NCBI GenBank assembly: GCA_916048095.2
Contig: OU696589.1
Span: 7,579,683-7,643,682, forward strand
Reading direction: 5' to 3'
DNA length: 64,000 nucleotides
DNA from: Sacculina carcini
Lineage: Eukaryota; Arthropoda; Thecostraca; Sacculinidae
Shown piece after piece: positions 20,847 through 32,480 of this stretch (its first letter is position 1; each line of letters begins with the position of its first letter). Made by a program: the position numbers and the translations under genes. Under the pieces are notes generated by a model, which saw only the letters and a program-made list of their open reading frames with translations, was not told the DNA's origin and did no database searches.

Positions 20847-23150
20847 TCAAAAACACCCATTTCCCCAACAACCACACCAGGGTAAGTCACTGACATCCTG
20901 CGAATCCTGGGAATCATGTTCGGGTTCGTTTTGACTGCCTTGTTCGCTGGCACTGTCGCCTGGCCAAGCGTTGATCTCGCTGCTGCTGCGCTCAAACTGC
21001 AAAGCGTCTGCAATTCTCACCTGGCGAGGGCCAGTCACCTCCACAACACTGACTGGCTGTTGATGAGCGTGGCTGGACGAACTGGGCAGCGCAGCAACTT
21101 CACGATGTCGCAGCGGAGATGGCAGTGTCTGTGTCGATACCGTCGTCTGCACTGCGGGGTCGAGTACTGTACCGTCTACCGTCGGTGGTGTACCAGACTG
21201 CGATGAACGTGTACTCGTGGATACTCGTGGCAGTCTCATGCGTAGTTTGTGCAAGCGCCTTTTGTTTCCGCTCCTGATCTTTGAAGCAGCTCGTGATAAC
21301 CGCGGTGGCAACGTATCAGCATGCTCCATGCTTGGCTGTTGCATAGCCGTTTGTGAGCTGCTGAGGACCACCGTGAAGTTGTGTTTGTCATCACCGGAAC
21401 GTTTAGTCGCTCCATCGTCGAGATGATCGCTGGACGACGGCGCCAATACTTGACGCTGTGAAGCTGCCGCGGCGGCAGGCGGCTGTTCACCAGTGGATCG
21501 AATCGACGTCGTTTCACAGCGAACGTCGGGAGCCGACTTCGGTCTCAAATTGATTTCAAGACTGGACGTGAACACGTCTTTATCTACTGCAGTCGCCGTC
21601 AACGATGACAGGGAACACGTCGAGCCTGCGTTACTGCACGAGCTCGCGTGCAAGTAACTGCCAACACTGTGATGACGTCGTTGCAATGCGTGTTGCCGCC
21701 TCCAGCAGGTCGAGTTCACACGACTGTGATCAACTCGCATGCTGGCCAACTTTGCGACTGTGCTTGGATCGCATTCAGTGATCTCGGATGGTTGTACCTG
21801 TTGGACGGAAATGGTGGCGCCTCCTACAGTGACGGTGGACGGAGGGCGAGCCCCGGCGACACAGCGTAGCTTGAGTACGCGGTCGCCGGTGTCCACGCCG
21901 CGGTAGAAACGCCGCTCCACGGCTCCCAACACGACGCCGAACGCGCGCATCAGCAGTCGCATGCTTGCGTCGGTCACGTAGTGCGGCACTCCCGTCAACA
22001 GTAGCACGTGCACGTTGACGGCGGCGTCGCACGGCTCGAGCGGAACATCACACACCACCAGCCGTACGGCCAACAAAGCGTCCAGCGCGCGGCCTGATGT
22101 CATGCTAACGTAGACGGCACCTGCATCGACCCGTACTGCTCTGACGCCGCGCAGTTGACGGTCGAACTGTGCATGAAGCGCGTCAATGACACTTGTGACG
22201 GACGGAGTGAAATAGGCAGATGAAGAGCGATTTCGATGGCCGCGTCTTGCTGTGCAGAAGACAGCCGTGTGAGGCTCATGATGACACAAACGAGACAGAG
22301 TGGCTCGAGCCACCACACAACGCGCCCTTTCGATGCGTTCATCGGTGACGTCATCAGAGTGATTTCGAACACTCTTATAATTCCCCGTCTCAATGTCTGG
22401 TGTTGGTACGCCTGAAAAAGATGGTCCCGCCATTTCGAGCGGCTCATTGTGTGAGTCGGTCAGTGTATCTTGACAGTGCTTGGCTGATCTGCTGGTGATG
22501 AGTGCTGGGTGACTGGCGCTGTTCTCATGAGAGCCAGAGTGTCGACTGTCAAACACGCAGTGTTTGTGTCGGTCGGTGAAGAAACTGTGTACTATGTTGA
22601 CCAACTGGTCGACGTTCAGATGATCCGACGAGCATGCGACTGCTGCCGATGACGATTCAGGCACGACAGAGGGACTACGTTGCGCGGGAGCTGGCAGTCG
22701 CTCAGAACTCGAATATGAACGGTGACTTGGTGAATTTACGATCAATCTGCGAGCGACTGCGTCACATAAATCATGGCGGTCACAAGCGACGCGGTCGGTT
22801 CTCACACTGGCCGCGTCTGACGCATCGTTGCGTCGTCGGCTTCTGGCTGCCGTCGTCGTCGACGCCGGTGACGATGGCTGTCGTTGCGTGGACGCTGGCG
22901 AATGTTGTGCACGTGAATGACGCGCGCATGAGTGACTGCTGTCGTTTGCCGCAGCTAACGACAGTCGACAATGCCGAGCGCGTGCACGTTGGGGCGCAGC
23001 GGAGCGACTGGGAGGGCGGTTGCTGGCACATGGTGAGTGAACATCGACACTGACCGAACACTCGGACAGAGCTGATGAACAGCTGCTCGACGATGACAGT
23101 GCGCCTGAGTGGGCCGACGTGCCGGTCAGCGAGGCGACAGGCCGCGGCAT
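20847..23150 (-). CDS. Uncharacterised 767-aa protein with an RRM-like (ZCCHC3/gag-type) segment
   Basis: A single open frame of 767 codons, far longer than chance, with higher GC than its surroundings. An in-frame TGA lies three codons before the ATG, supporting this start. Residues 1-310 and 455-767 are Ser/Arg/His-rich and probably disordered. Residues about 320-450 form the only ordered-looking block: a predicted helix (VIDALHAQF), alternating strands, then VHVLLLTGVPHYVTDASMRLLMRAFGVVL and LKLRC...TVTVGGATISV. This order matches the RRM-like fold next to the zinc knuckles in ZCCHC3-type proteins and in gag-like ORFs of some retroelements. No CCHC knuckle follows. The last 16 residues may be intronic, because a GTCAGT donor-like site occurs at 20894-20889 on the minus strand. 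Function unknown; a domesticated gag-like gene is one reading. Confidence 0.6.
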   Translation of the reverse strand: MPRPVASLTGTSAHSGALSSSSSCSSALSECSVSVDVHSPCASNRPPSRSAAPQRARARHCRLSLAAANDSSHSCARHSRAQHSPASTQRQPSSPASTTTAARSRRRNDASDAASVRTDRVACDRHDLCDAVARRLIVNSPSHRSYSSSERLPAPAQRSPSVVPESSSAAVACSSDHLNVDQLVNIVHSFFTDRHKHCVFDSRHSGSHENSASHPALITSRSAKHCQDTLTDSHNEPLEMAGPSFSGVPTPDIETGNYKSVRNHSDDVTDERIERARCVVARATLSRLCHHEPHTAVFCTARRGHRNRSSSAYFTPSVTSVIDALHAQFDRQLRGVRAVRVDAGAVYVSMTSGRALDALLAVRLVVCDVPLEPCDAAVNVHVLLLTGVPHYVTDASMRLLMRAFGVVLGAVERRFYRGVDTGDRVLKLRCVAGARPPSTVTVGGATISVQQVQPSEITECDPSTVAKLASMRVDHSRVNSTCWRRQHALQRRHHSVGSYLHASSCSNAGSTCSLSSLTATAVDKDVFTSSLEINLRPKSAPDVRCETTSIRSTGEQPPAAAAASQRQVLAPSSSDHLDDGATKRSGDDKHNFTVVLSSSQTAMQQPSMEHADTLPPRLSRAASKIRSGNKRRLHKLRMRLPRVSTSTRSSQSGTPPTVDGTVLDPAVQTTVSTQTLPSPLRHREVAALPSSSSHAHQQPVSVVEVTGPRQVRIADALQFERSSSEINAWPGDSASEQGSQNEPEHDSQDSQDVSDLPWCGCWGNGCF

Positions 23151-23329
23151 GCATGCTCACGTGTTCACTGTGACACGTGCACGCACACACACACTCACTC
23201 ACTCACTCACTCACTCACTCTGTATGTGTGTGTCTGTATCAAGTGCGGCAGCGAGGGTGTATGTACACTGCCAACTGTCCTCTCATCAACTGTCTCACGG
23301 TACATCGACCTCTGAAATGGCAACCATCA

Positions 23330-23360
<31 letters not shown>

Positions 23361-24503
23361 TACACAAGGTTTGCAGTAACACTGTGTTGCATATCGGCTA
23401 CATCAATACGGCGTGACAGTGAGCTCGATACAGCTATTCAACTCTTCAAATGCACGAATATCACTCAAGCAAGAATATATCATTCTACCGATGATGCATG
23501 CTCATGAATAAGTAGTTCACACCGATGGCATTTCTAAAGCGGGAAAATATTTTTGAATAGACCAATACCGGTGTCCAAGACATCTCGAGTGTGCATGTAT
23601 TCTTACGTTCACGATAAATACATAACTTATGATTAACAATTCTTGACACAACAAAACGACATAGCAAAGTGTATCATTGCGATGTAATGATGAGCATGGT
23701 GTCACTGGCATGGCTGGGTTATAGGAAATTGCCCGTCTCTAGCAGTTAGAACAATTCAGCAAATTCCAACCCGATTCTAACCATGAAACACTTGTGAATA
23801 GTTTAAAAGCGCAACAATGCATCGAAGCAGCAATCTCGAGCCGGCATGATAAACAGTATATCCGCATTAAAATACGCGTTATTTTTTACATTTAAGAAAT
23901 ACGATTTTGACCATTTGCAGTTGAACAACCTTGATCACTATCATCATCATCATCATATATTCTGCCGTTCACAGTACAAGAAGATATGCGATAGACAATA
24001 AGGCAGGATATATCAAACTATGAGGCTTATGCTGCCCTGAAGAACACATAGATATATCGTAGAACAAAACTATATACATATGTATTTTAAGGTTATTGCA
24101 CAAGATGTTGGATAGTAAGTCAGCATGTGGCTTATTGATGAGTTTTGAAGTGTCGTGTATTCGAGGAGATTAGTATACAGACACGGGGGAAAAGATACGA
24201 TTACTATTGAAAAGTGAATGTTGTCATTGAGTCTCACCGTGCCCATAAAATACAAGAATTTTCACTAAATGTTGAATGTGCCAAAACTATAGGGTACAAT
24301 CCAAGGTGCAACCAGGAGTACAATGCGGTATAAGGTGCAACCGTATCGCAATATCAAGGCTGGCACAAGAAAACAAGTTGCTTGTCGGTTCTACTCGAGT
24401 TGGCTGGCTAGAACTGGCATCGTGTCAGTGTATGCTAACTAGCTAATCATTCAACTCACTTCTTGTCGCTGTCCATCAACAAGTCAACAGCGACACAAAC
24501 ACT

Positions 24504-24543
<40 letters not shown>

Positions 24544-24549
24544 CACACG

Positions 24550-24591
<42 letters not shown>

Positions 24592-25071
24592 AACACACAC
24601 ACACAAACACACAAACACGCACAAACACACAAACACACACACACACACACACATATACTCCCATGCATACAAGGCACATGCACAAATCGCGCATGGAGGA
24701 AAACACAATCGGTCAATACATCTGTATGTTAATGTATGTCAAAACACATCTGTCAAGACAATGTATCAATGAAGTCTTAATATATTAAACCTCAATAACC
24801 TAAAACAGTATAACCTCAATAACCTAACCTAGTAAAACACCTAATTTTGTGAGTGAGCGGAGCATTTCTACAGCTATTGTTCAATATACAATGCATTACG
24901 CATCGTCATCGATTGATTGATTCTAGCAAGCTTATATCCAAATATATTTCCTCAACCGATCGTAACTTTACTTCTGGAGTTTAGTTCATTTAGTTTGCAT
25001 TTCTCTCAGGCGAAATTTCGAAACTATATGTGTGTGTGGTTACATGACAATGTATGATTCTGCATAAAGTG
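23151..25071. other. Intergenic sequence with microsatellites
   Basis: (CACT)n at 23187-23221, (CA)n at 23329-23360 and an interrupted (CA)n array at 24500-24652. Long Cys/Val or Thr/His reading frames here come only from the dinucleotide repeats. No gene recognised. Confidence 0.6.
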
Positions 25072-25082
25072 CAGTTGTAGCA

Positions 25083-25285
25083 TTTTTTTTGTTTAGTTCG
25101 GGGGAGAAGGATAGGACAGAAGACAGCTGCATTAATCCAAGGGGGGCGCCAACCCTGTTGGATTATCACTCCCCCCTTGGTGTGGTAGTACAGGGAAGGA
25201 AGAAGCAGAGGGGTCCGCTTTTAGTCGCCTCTTACGACACGCAGCGTGTACGGCGGCAGTATTCTTATCCCCTGTCCGCAGGGTT
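25083..25285 (-). mobile_element. SINE-like retrocopy with target-site duplication
   Basis: On the minus strand a roughly 200-nt unit begins AACCCTGCGGACAGGGG, contains CGTGTCGTAAGAGGCGAC, and ends in eight A. It is flanked by a perfect 11-bp duplication CAGTTGTAGCA at 25072-25082 and 25286-25296. That is the signature of LINE-mediated retroposition. The inner GTCGTAAGAGGCGAC block resembles a sequence I have seen conserved in SINEs of distant animals, but I cannot name the family with certainty. Confidence 0.72.
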
Positions 25286-25296
25286 CAGTTGTAGCA

Positions 25297-26869
25297 CTTG
25301 AAATGAACATTAAACTAAAATAGCTCAACAGCAATGAAGAAATAATGAGGCATTTTAGAAGCGCTATAATTTGATAGAAATCACGGTCTCAATATGTTGG
25401 CACACCTGCCTGCAAATAATTCACCGATCGTCAGCTGGGTTCCAGTGGAAGTTTCAATTATCATTTCATTCGTTCGTCAAAAGTTGACTTGTTTCCAACT
25501 AGCAGCTGCCACGAAAATATCTGCCCCGGTGATTCACATGCTACAAGCTGCTTGAGACGGCGATCAAGCAGGGAGTAGGGGAACTGCATGCTAACAATGA
25601 ACATGACGGCACAACTAGGCCACATTTCGAACACTGAACGTTTATTTGTGCGTCGTTGACAGAAACACAGTGGCGCAGAGCCAGTGGTCACGTGACATTT
25701 GCTGGGTCGACAGGTCACGTGACCACATTTGTCATCTGTCGCGACAAACATCTCATGCATCATGATATCATGTCATCAGATGCACACAAACACACATACA
25801 CACATGCAAGCACAAGTACACAAACACACATACAAACAAACATACATACATACATACTCACACAAATACACACTCATAAGTGTCATAGGACACACGTAGA
25901 GAATTCTACAGGCAACCAGAAGTGAGAATAAATATTTTTAGCTAGATAATCCCTGGATGTCGGCCAACAAATGCACGTGCAATTGCCGTACATGAATATG
26001 AAACTCACATACACTTATTCACACACACACATACACACACACATATATATATCATCACATATACATCAGCATATTGTTGGTTGTTGTTATTTATTAAATA
26101 CTATTTGTATTTATTGTTGTTTGTTGTCACCTTATGAGCCATATTTATATTTGTCTGTTGAATGTTGTTTACTTACTTATTTATTAATATTTATTTTGAT
26201 TTATTCATATTTATTGTTGGTTATTATTTATTGAATAGGGGATATATTAATTTTTAATTGTTGTTGCTGTCACTTATTAAATACCACATTTATTTATTGT
26301 AAATAGTTATTTATTGAGAAGTGTGGGAGGAGTGATATTATGGAGTGTTATCGGATGGATTATTTATTTTTATTTATTAGTTTGTGTTCGAACTCTCTTC
26401 TCTCTAGAATTCTTTACTTTTTGATCTCTCTTCATTTCTACAACCTTTGGGCGCTTCGGGTACATGGGGCCACCTTAGGGTGGTAATAGTACACATGCAC
26501 TCTTCCCATGCTACTGGATTTTCCTGTAATTAATAACTACGTTACAAACTTTGACAGAGCAAGAAAAAAACGTGTCCATATCCATCAACAAGAATAATTA
26601 CACATCAATCAATGTCTTGGAATATATTTGGTGTTGGGACCAAATGCGACGCATTCACAATGAATGTTCGGAGTAAACTTGTATCAAGTACAAGTAAGTA
26701 CAAGAGTATGAGCTATATTATAATTTCGGTTCGCACTGACTGCGCATAAACGCCTCTTATACCCACACTCAACACTTACACACTGAACACATCACACACT
26801 AAGCCTACCGAACACAATGAACACACAAACTGCTGAACAAACAAGCTACTTAACACACGAATATCCTGA
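25297..26869. other. AT-rich sequence with microsatellites
   Basis: (CA)n-like runs at 25780-25875 and 26018-26042, then TTATT-rich DNA at 26080-26380. No gene recognised. Confidence 0.5.
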
Positions 26870-27630
26870 ACACACTGAATACACAACACTTAACACTCGA
26901 TGCACAACACACTTAACACTTGATACACAACACACTTGATACACAACACACTTAACACTTGATACACAACACACTTAGCGCTTGATACACAACACACTTA
27001 ACACTTGATACACAACACATTTAACACTTGATACACAACACACTTAACACTTGATACACAACACACTTAACACTTGATACACAACACACTTAACACTTGA
27101 TACACAACACACTTAACACTTGATACACAACACATTTAACAATCGATACACAACACATTTAACACTTGATACACAACACACTTAACACTTGATACACAAC
27201 ACACTTAACACATGATACACAACACACTTGATACGCAACACACTTGATACACAACACACTTAACACTTGATACACAACACATTTAACAATCGATACACAA
27301 CACATTTAACAATCGATACACAACACACTTGATACTTGATACACAACACACTTAACACTTGATACACAACACACTTGATACACAACACACTTAACACTTG
27401 ATACACAACACATTTAACAATCGATACACAACACATTTAACACTTGATACACAACACACTTAACACTTGATACACAACACACTTAACACTTGATACACAA
27501 TACACTTGATACACAACACACTTAACACTTGATACACAACACACTTAACACTTGATACACAACACACTTTATACACAACACACTTAACACTTGATACACA
27601 AGACACTTAGCACTTGATACACAATACATT
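26870..27630. repeat. 23-bp minisatellite
   Basis: About 33 imperfect units of ACACTTAACACTTGATACAC plus AAC, with shorter units lacking the TTAACAC part. It is not next to any exon that I can identify. Confidence 0.9.
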
Positions 27631-27702
27631 GAAGCCGCTAAATACGCAAGACTAAATACGCTGAATTCACTAATCACGCATAATACACTGAACGAACTTC
27701 AC

Positions 27703-27973
27703 CAGTGGCGGATCCAGAGTGCAATTTTGGGAAGAGCTAAATTAATTTTGGGAAGAGCTAAATTAATTTTGGGCGGGGGGAGCTGAACTTTGGACGCGAT
27801 CAGTCATGTACATGCATCATTATGCAGCGTCTTTGTGATAATGCTTATATGAACACATTTTACAAACATATTTTTTCTTGACCTCTTTTAGTTAAGCTCT
27901 TGGTTATGAGCAGTCGATGGAAACATTTTGATGGGGGGCTTCAGCCCACTGACCCAACTCTGAAACCGCCAGT
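27703..27973. mobile_element. hAT-like MITE, CACTGGCGG family, copy 1
   Basis: The ends CAGTGGCGGATCCAG and CTGAAACCGCCAGTG form imperfect terminal inverted repeats. Flanks share ACTTCAC (27696-27702 and 27975-27981). The interior has no ORF. Related copies lie at 46800-47041 and 57468-57744. Confidence 0.6.
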
Positions 27974-27981
27974 GCACTTCA

Positions 27982-28557
27982 CTTAATACACAAATCACTC
28001 TGAACACGCTGTACGCTGAATAAACTGAGAACAGTCTCTACATTTAGCATGGTATATCCCTACATGAAGCGCCAAGTAAAAGCTGAGCTTAAAGAGCGAA
28101 GTATTTGCCGAAGTTTAAGCCGATGTTGGCCTACCTGCTCCGGGATATGTTCTGGTGAATGAGGTGAGAACAGAAGCGGTAACAATTTACAATGCCAATT
28201 ATTATATGACACACTACAATTTAGCTAAGAATAATTATCCAGTACAAATGTTGACATTATTACCTGCATAAGCGCGCGTGTTGGATTCACCCGATATTGG
28301 CCATGTTATGGAAACGGTAACCATGGAGACGGCTGCGTGAACACCTCACACGAAACACCTTGTTAAACTTAACGATCGAGTTCTCGCGGCAGACAATGTC
28401 ACTCTTTGAAATAAGCTAGCAAGCACAAACACAAACGAGTGACGCTGGCAGAAAAAAACACGAGTGCAAAAGGACACCATTACACACAGCTTCGGTGTTG
28501 TGACTGACACCCTCAATACTGCTCATCCTTGTACACACAGGCTGCAACCGACTATCG

Positions 28558-28592
<35 letters not shown>

Positions 28593-29526
28593 CACACACA
28601 CACACACAAACATACATACGCACGATTTCATTACTATTTCATGCCGTTCCCTGCCATTACACCCTGTACTCTCTCAGGCCCATGAAACATGGTAAATTCT
28701 GCTCAATGAACCACCCAATTCAAAATTAGACATGTATGCCGCCCTTCGGACTGCAGGGAAGGCTCCGAAAATGCATGTCCAATGGTAGTTGGTGATTTTG
28801 TACGCGTTAAATGCGTAGTAGCGTAAAAATGTTGCTTATCTTCGATCAAAGCAGAAATGTCAGCTCTGTACTCCTCGATCCGCCAGTACACGCACATATT
28901 AGTCAGCCAATGCACAGACGTTCTCAATCACCAGTTTTTATTTGACACGTAGAATATTTTTCGCGCACGCGTATCTCTGACTAGATTCGACCTAAAAATA
29001 ACCGATGTTTTTTTATTTATAAAGAAACCGTTTTTTGCCAAAAAATAACCTCCACCAAAAAACAAGTTTTTTGTATTTTTTAAGAATCATGCAAATGATT
29101 CAAATTATAGAAATTATATATTTAGGATGGTATATGAATTTTTTTAACACATAAGTTATTCATGCTATTAGTGACCTTATCAAATTGAATTTTCATTAAA
29201 TATGCACAATATAATAGTTATAATGTGTCTGAAAGCCCTAATATCATTTTTTGCACGGTACTGTGCGGCACTTCTATGTACAGTAGAGCTTTGCATTCAA
29301 TTATTGAGTTAATCATTGTGTAAGAAAGCAGAGTTTGAGAACCGTTTTTTCTGCTAAAAACTGAAACTGTTTTAAAAAATCAACAACAGGTGGCATGATT
29401 TGTATTATTATATTACACATTACCCCTTTCCTCCCAGAAATGAACGTTGAATATAATAACTGTCATCATTTCATTCAACGGATCAATTATTTGCAAATAT
29501 ATATGTACAAGCACTGCAAATATTTA
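27982..29526. other. Intergenic sequence
   Basis: (CA)n with CGCA interruptions at 28558-28611 and AT-rich DNA with poly-A/T runs after 28960. No gene recognised. Confidence 0.45.
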
Positions 29527-29701
29527 CACAAAGACTACAAATATACACAAAGACTACAAATATACACAAAGACTACAAATATACACAAAGACTACAAATA
29601 TACACAAAGACTACAAATATACACAAAGACTACAAATATACACAAAGACTACAAATATACACAAAGACTACAAATATACACAAAGACTACAAATATACAC
29701 A
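29527..29701. repeat. 19-bp minisatellite
   Basis: About nine near-perfect units of TACACAAAGACTACAAATA. The open frame across it is a by-product of the repeat. Confidence 0.92.
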
Positions 29702-30784
29702 CAAACTTAGTGTCCCCAATGAGATTACGAATACAATCGGACAGCATTATTCAGAGTGGCAATCCTCACCAGAAAAACGGACAATATTTTCTTGTAGGAA
29801 AAAACGACTGAGGAAATACATTTAATGTACAAAAAGGTATTTGAACACAAATAACTACATCAAATAAGCCCTCATTTATAACACCAGTTCTAAAAACAGG
29901 TTATTAATAATAAAAACAATTAATTTGGTCCAATTTTCCTTGATCTGCCGCCATTTGTTTCCAAAATCTACATCTACGAGCAAAATTTTTCAAAAAATCG
30001 ATTTTGAAAAAACCATGGTTTAAAAAACAGTTTAAATCGAGTGCTTTAACCAACCGCTTATACCAGCGGGCTACTTGATATACAAAAGGTATTTGAACGT
30101 ACATCAATCAAATCTATCTTCCATAGAGACTGTTCTAGAAAGTATTGTTCCATTAAAAAGCGTTAGTTTAAATAAACGTTTGTCAAAAAAACACTTGACC
30201 AACCAATTAACTTGTTTTGTTCTGCTGTCAACATTATCTGAAATCTGTACATAAATAAAACGAATTTACAACGAGTTTTAAAAACATAATTACAACTTTT
30301 CATAAAAAAACATGGTTTCTTTGAAAAAACACGATTACTCAATGAATTTGTTTTGTTCTGCTGACAAATGACTTCAAATATCCACCTCATTAAAACCATT
30401 TTTAAAAAACATGGATTTTCTCAATGAAAAAATCTAAACCACCGGACCCGGATGTACTTTCAAACAGTCTCCTGGGATATTTATTGATAAGTAGTTTTGT
30501 TTTTTATACTATTATCAAATTATCTTTGAAATAAGACACGTAAATATGTACAAAACATCAATTAAACTAATTTCTATGCATTAAAATCCAACATCCGATG
30601 CCAATTGGGGCTAATTCTGAAAAAAATACATAAAAAACAAAAAATACCTAAAAATCATGTTTTTTTGCAGAAAACGCATAAAAAACGTTTTTTGCATCAC
30701 TATCTCTGATTCTCATTGAACAACACTCCGTATAGCATGAACACAACGAAACGGCAGAAATAAATATGCCGCTTTGTCCTTCGT
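29702..30784. other. AT-rich sequence with A/T homopolymer runs
   Basis: Many AAAAAAC/GTTTTTT blocks between 29880 and 30460 look like a decayed dispersed repeat. No gene recognised. Confidence 0.4.
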
Positions 30785-31440
30785 CTTCCCCCCAAGTCAC
30801 CCACATCCGCCCATATTCGTAAACTTGGCTGGTTGCCTGCTCTGTCCAGGATCCACCATAAGCTGTGCTGCATTGTCTATAAACTTTTCCATACTCCTTC
30901 TCCACCTTCTTACCTATATTCGCTTCTAACTCCCTCTGATCGTCCTTTATGTCGCCGTCCAGTGCCCCTCGTATGTCCTCCTGCTGACCACGAGTCTAAC
31001 TGGTCAGCCAAATCCTTCTACTTTTCTGCTCCCCGACTTTATAACTCTCTCCCTCATCACATTCTACAGAAAAAATCCTACTCTTCCTTTTCGGCTTCCC
31101 TCCATATATACTTACTATCTCTTCCGTCACCGCCCACTTACCCCTATAGAAATTGTTGATACTCTTTTTTGGCTTATCTCTCAACCCCAAAATTAAATAT
31201 TTTCTCTGTCAGCTACACTTCTCTGATCACATTCTTTTATTTTCTCTCTCCTCTGATCATGCACTGTGTATATTTTCTCGATTTTCTTGATTGTTGTATA
31301 TATTTCCTGCTCTTGACATTTTTTGTGCCTTGTCACTTCAGCTCATATAACTGTTCTTTTTGAGCCCCTATCACTTTTTATACCTCATTTTGCTCTATTT
31401 TGTACGTTTTCGCGCCTTTGCAAATTAGTGCGCTATAACA
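30785..31440 (+). mobile_element. L2-like LINE fragment (3' end)
   Basis: Translation gives the C-terminal LINE pattern: RIHHKLCCIVYKLFH, then P..YLYSLLTPS, then [11 protein letters not shown]. This matches the fragments at 38535-39075, 45117-45660 and 60995-61935. The tail contains GTGCGCTATAACAAATACAT, like L2-type 3' ends. It is 5'-truncated and lacks the RT core. Confidence 0.75.
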
Positions 31441-32480
31441 AATACATGGTTTGATGTTGTTAAAAAAACGCAATCAAGTGCTAATTTAACGCACTTCAAA
31501 CAATTGACGGTCAAATGACAACATAACCGTCGTCTGACACATAATAATACAAGACACAAACACGGCAGACAGTTAATTTATTAACCGAACGTGAAAATGC
31601 AGCAAAACAAATAAAAACTAATAAGAAACCATCACAAACAGCAAAATTCGTACAGCACGCATGGTAAAACGATTGTTATTGAAATGTCAGTCAGTAGTCA
31701 AACATGAAGGATAGTTTCTAAACGCAGAATCAGCCTCAAACCAGGAACACAGTTGGGAAAACAGCCTGAAATATGAACAGTATAAAACGAATAGCAAACA
31801 CGACAAGAGCATGGCATCGTACAACTACCATAAAACAGCAAATATCTGACTGAAACTCACACAAACACACACACAAACACAACCGAACCAATACAGGCAA
31901 TAACGGATAACGGAGACGAAATTAAATGCGAGGCAATATTGGGCAGAAAACGACTGGACTAGCGTAGTGGCAACACCGATGATAATCACAACAATCCATC
32001 ACATAACACGCACATACACGCACGCAGTACAGATACACCTGCTGTTGTGTAGCTAGAGAGAACATTTCCACGCATGCGCACGACATTAAAACTCGGTTTT
32101 TCGCTGCTCTCAAATAGCAACCAGTTTCAATCTCGTATGAGTACGTATACATAGACTCAAACGCACTATATGAAACAGTGTATATATACAATTACATATT
32201 GTGCGTAACAGCACGCACGACATCGACAATAGTGATAAAGCCGGTTTGTCGCAAGCAATATGATTTCCAATATACACTTGTACACACGAACACGTGCATA
32301 ATTACACTGGTCAAATATGAGTTAGAACACATTTTTACCCTGCAAATATTGCTACCCAACAAAAAAACCCATTGCTGTAAATAAAGGAAACACATAGAGA
32401 GGGAGAGAAAGCGAGGTGTGGCAGAAAAACGGCGGCACGTGAGGCAGTGAGTGTGCACAGTGGTGGATCAGCAGCCATTG
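31441..32480 (-). other. Probable 3' UTR of the ZIP transporter gene and flank
   Basis: No exon or repeat recognised. Read on the minus strand, it follows the transporter stop codon. An AATAAA-type hexamer lies at 31582-31577, a weak candidate poly(A) signal about 900 nt downstream of the stop. Confidence 0.35.

Noticed and set aside
22634-23053. Plus-strand 139-codon frame opposite the 767-aa ORF
   Set aside because: Shadow of the longer minus-strand frame, with no motif of its own.
24456-24732. Cys/Val- or Thr/His-rich small proteins
   Set aside because: Simple (CA)n/(GT)n translation, with equal frames on both strands.
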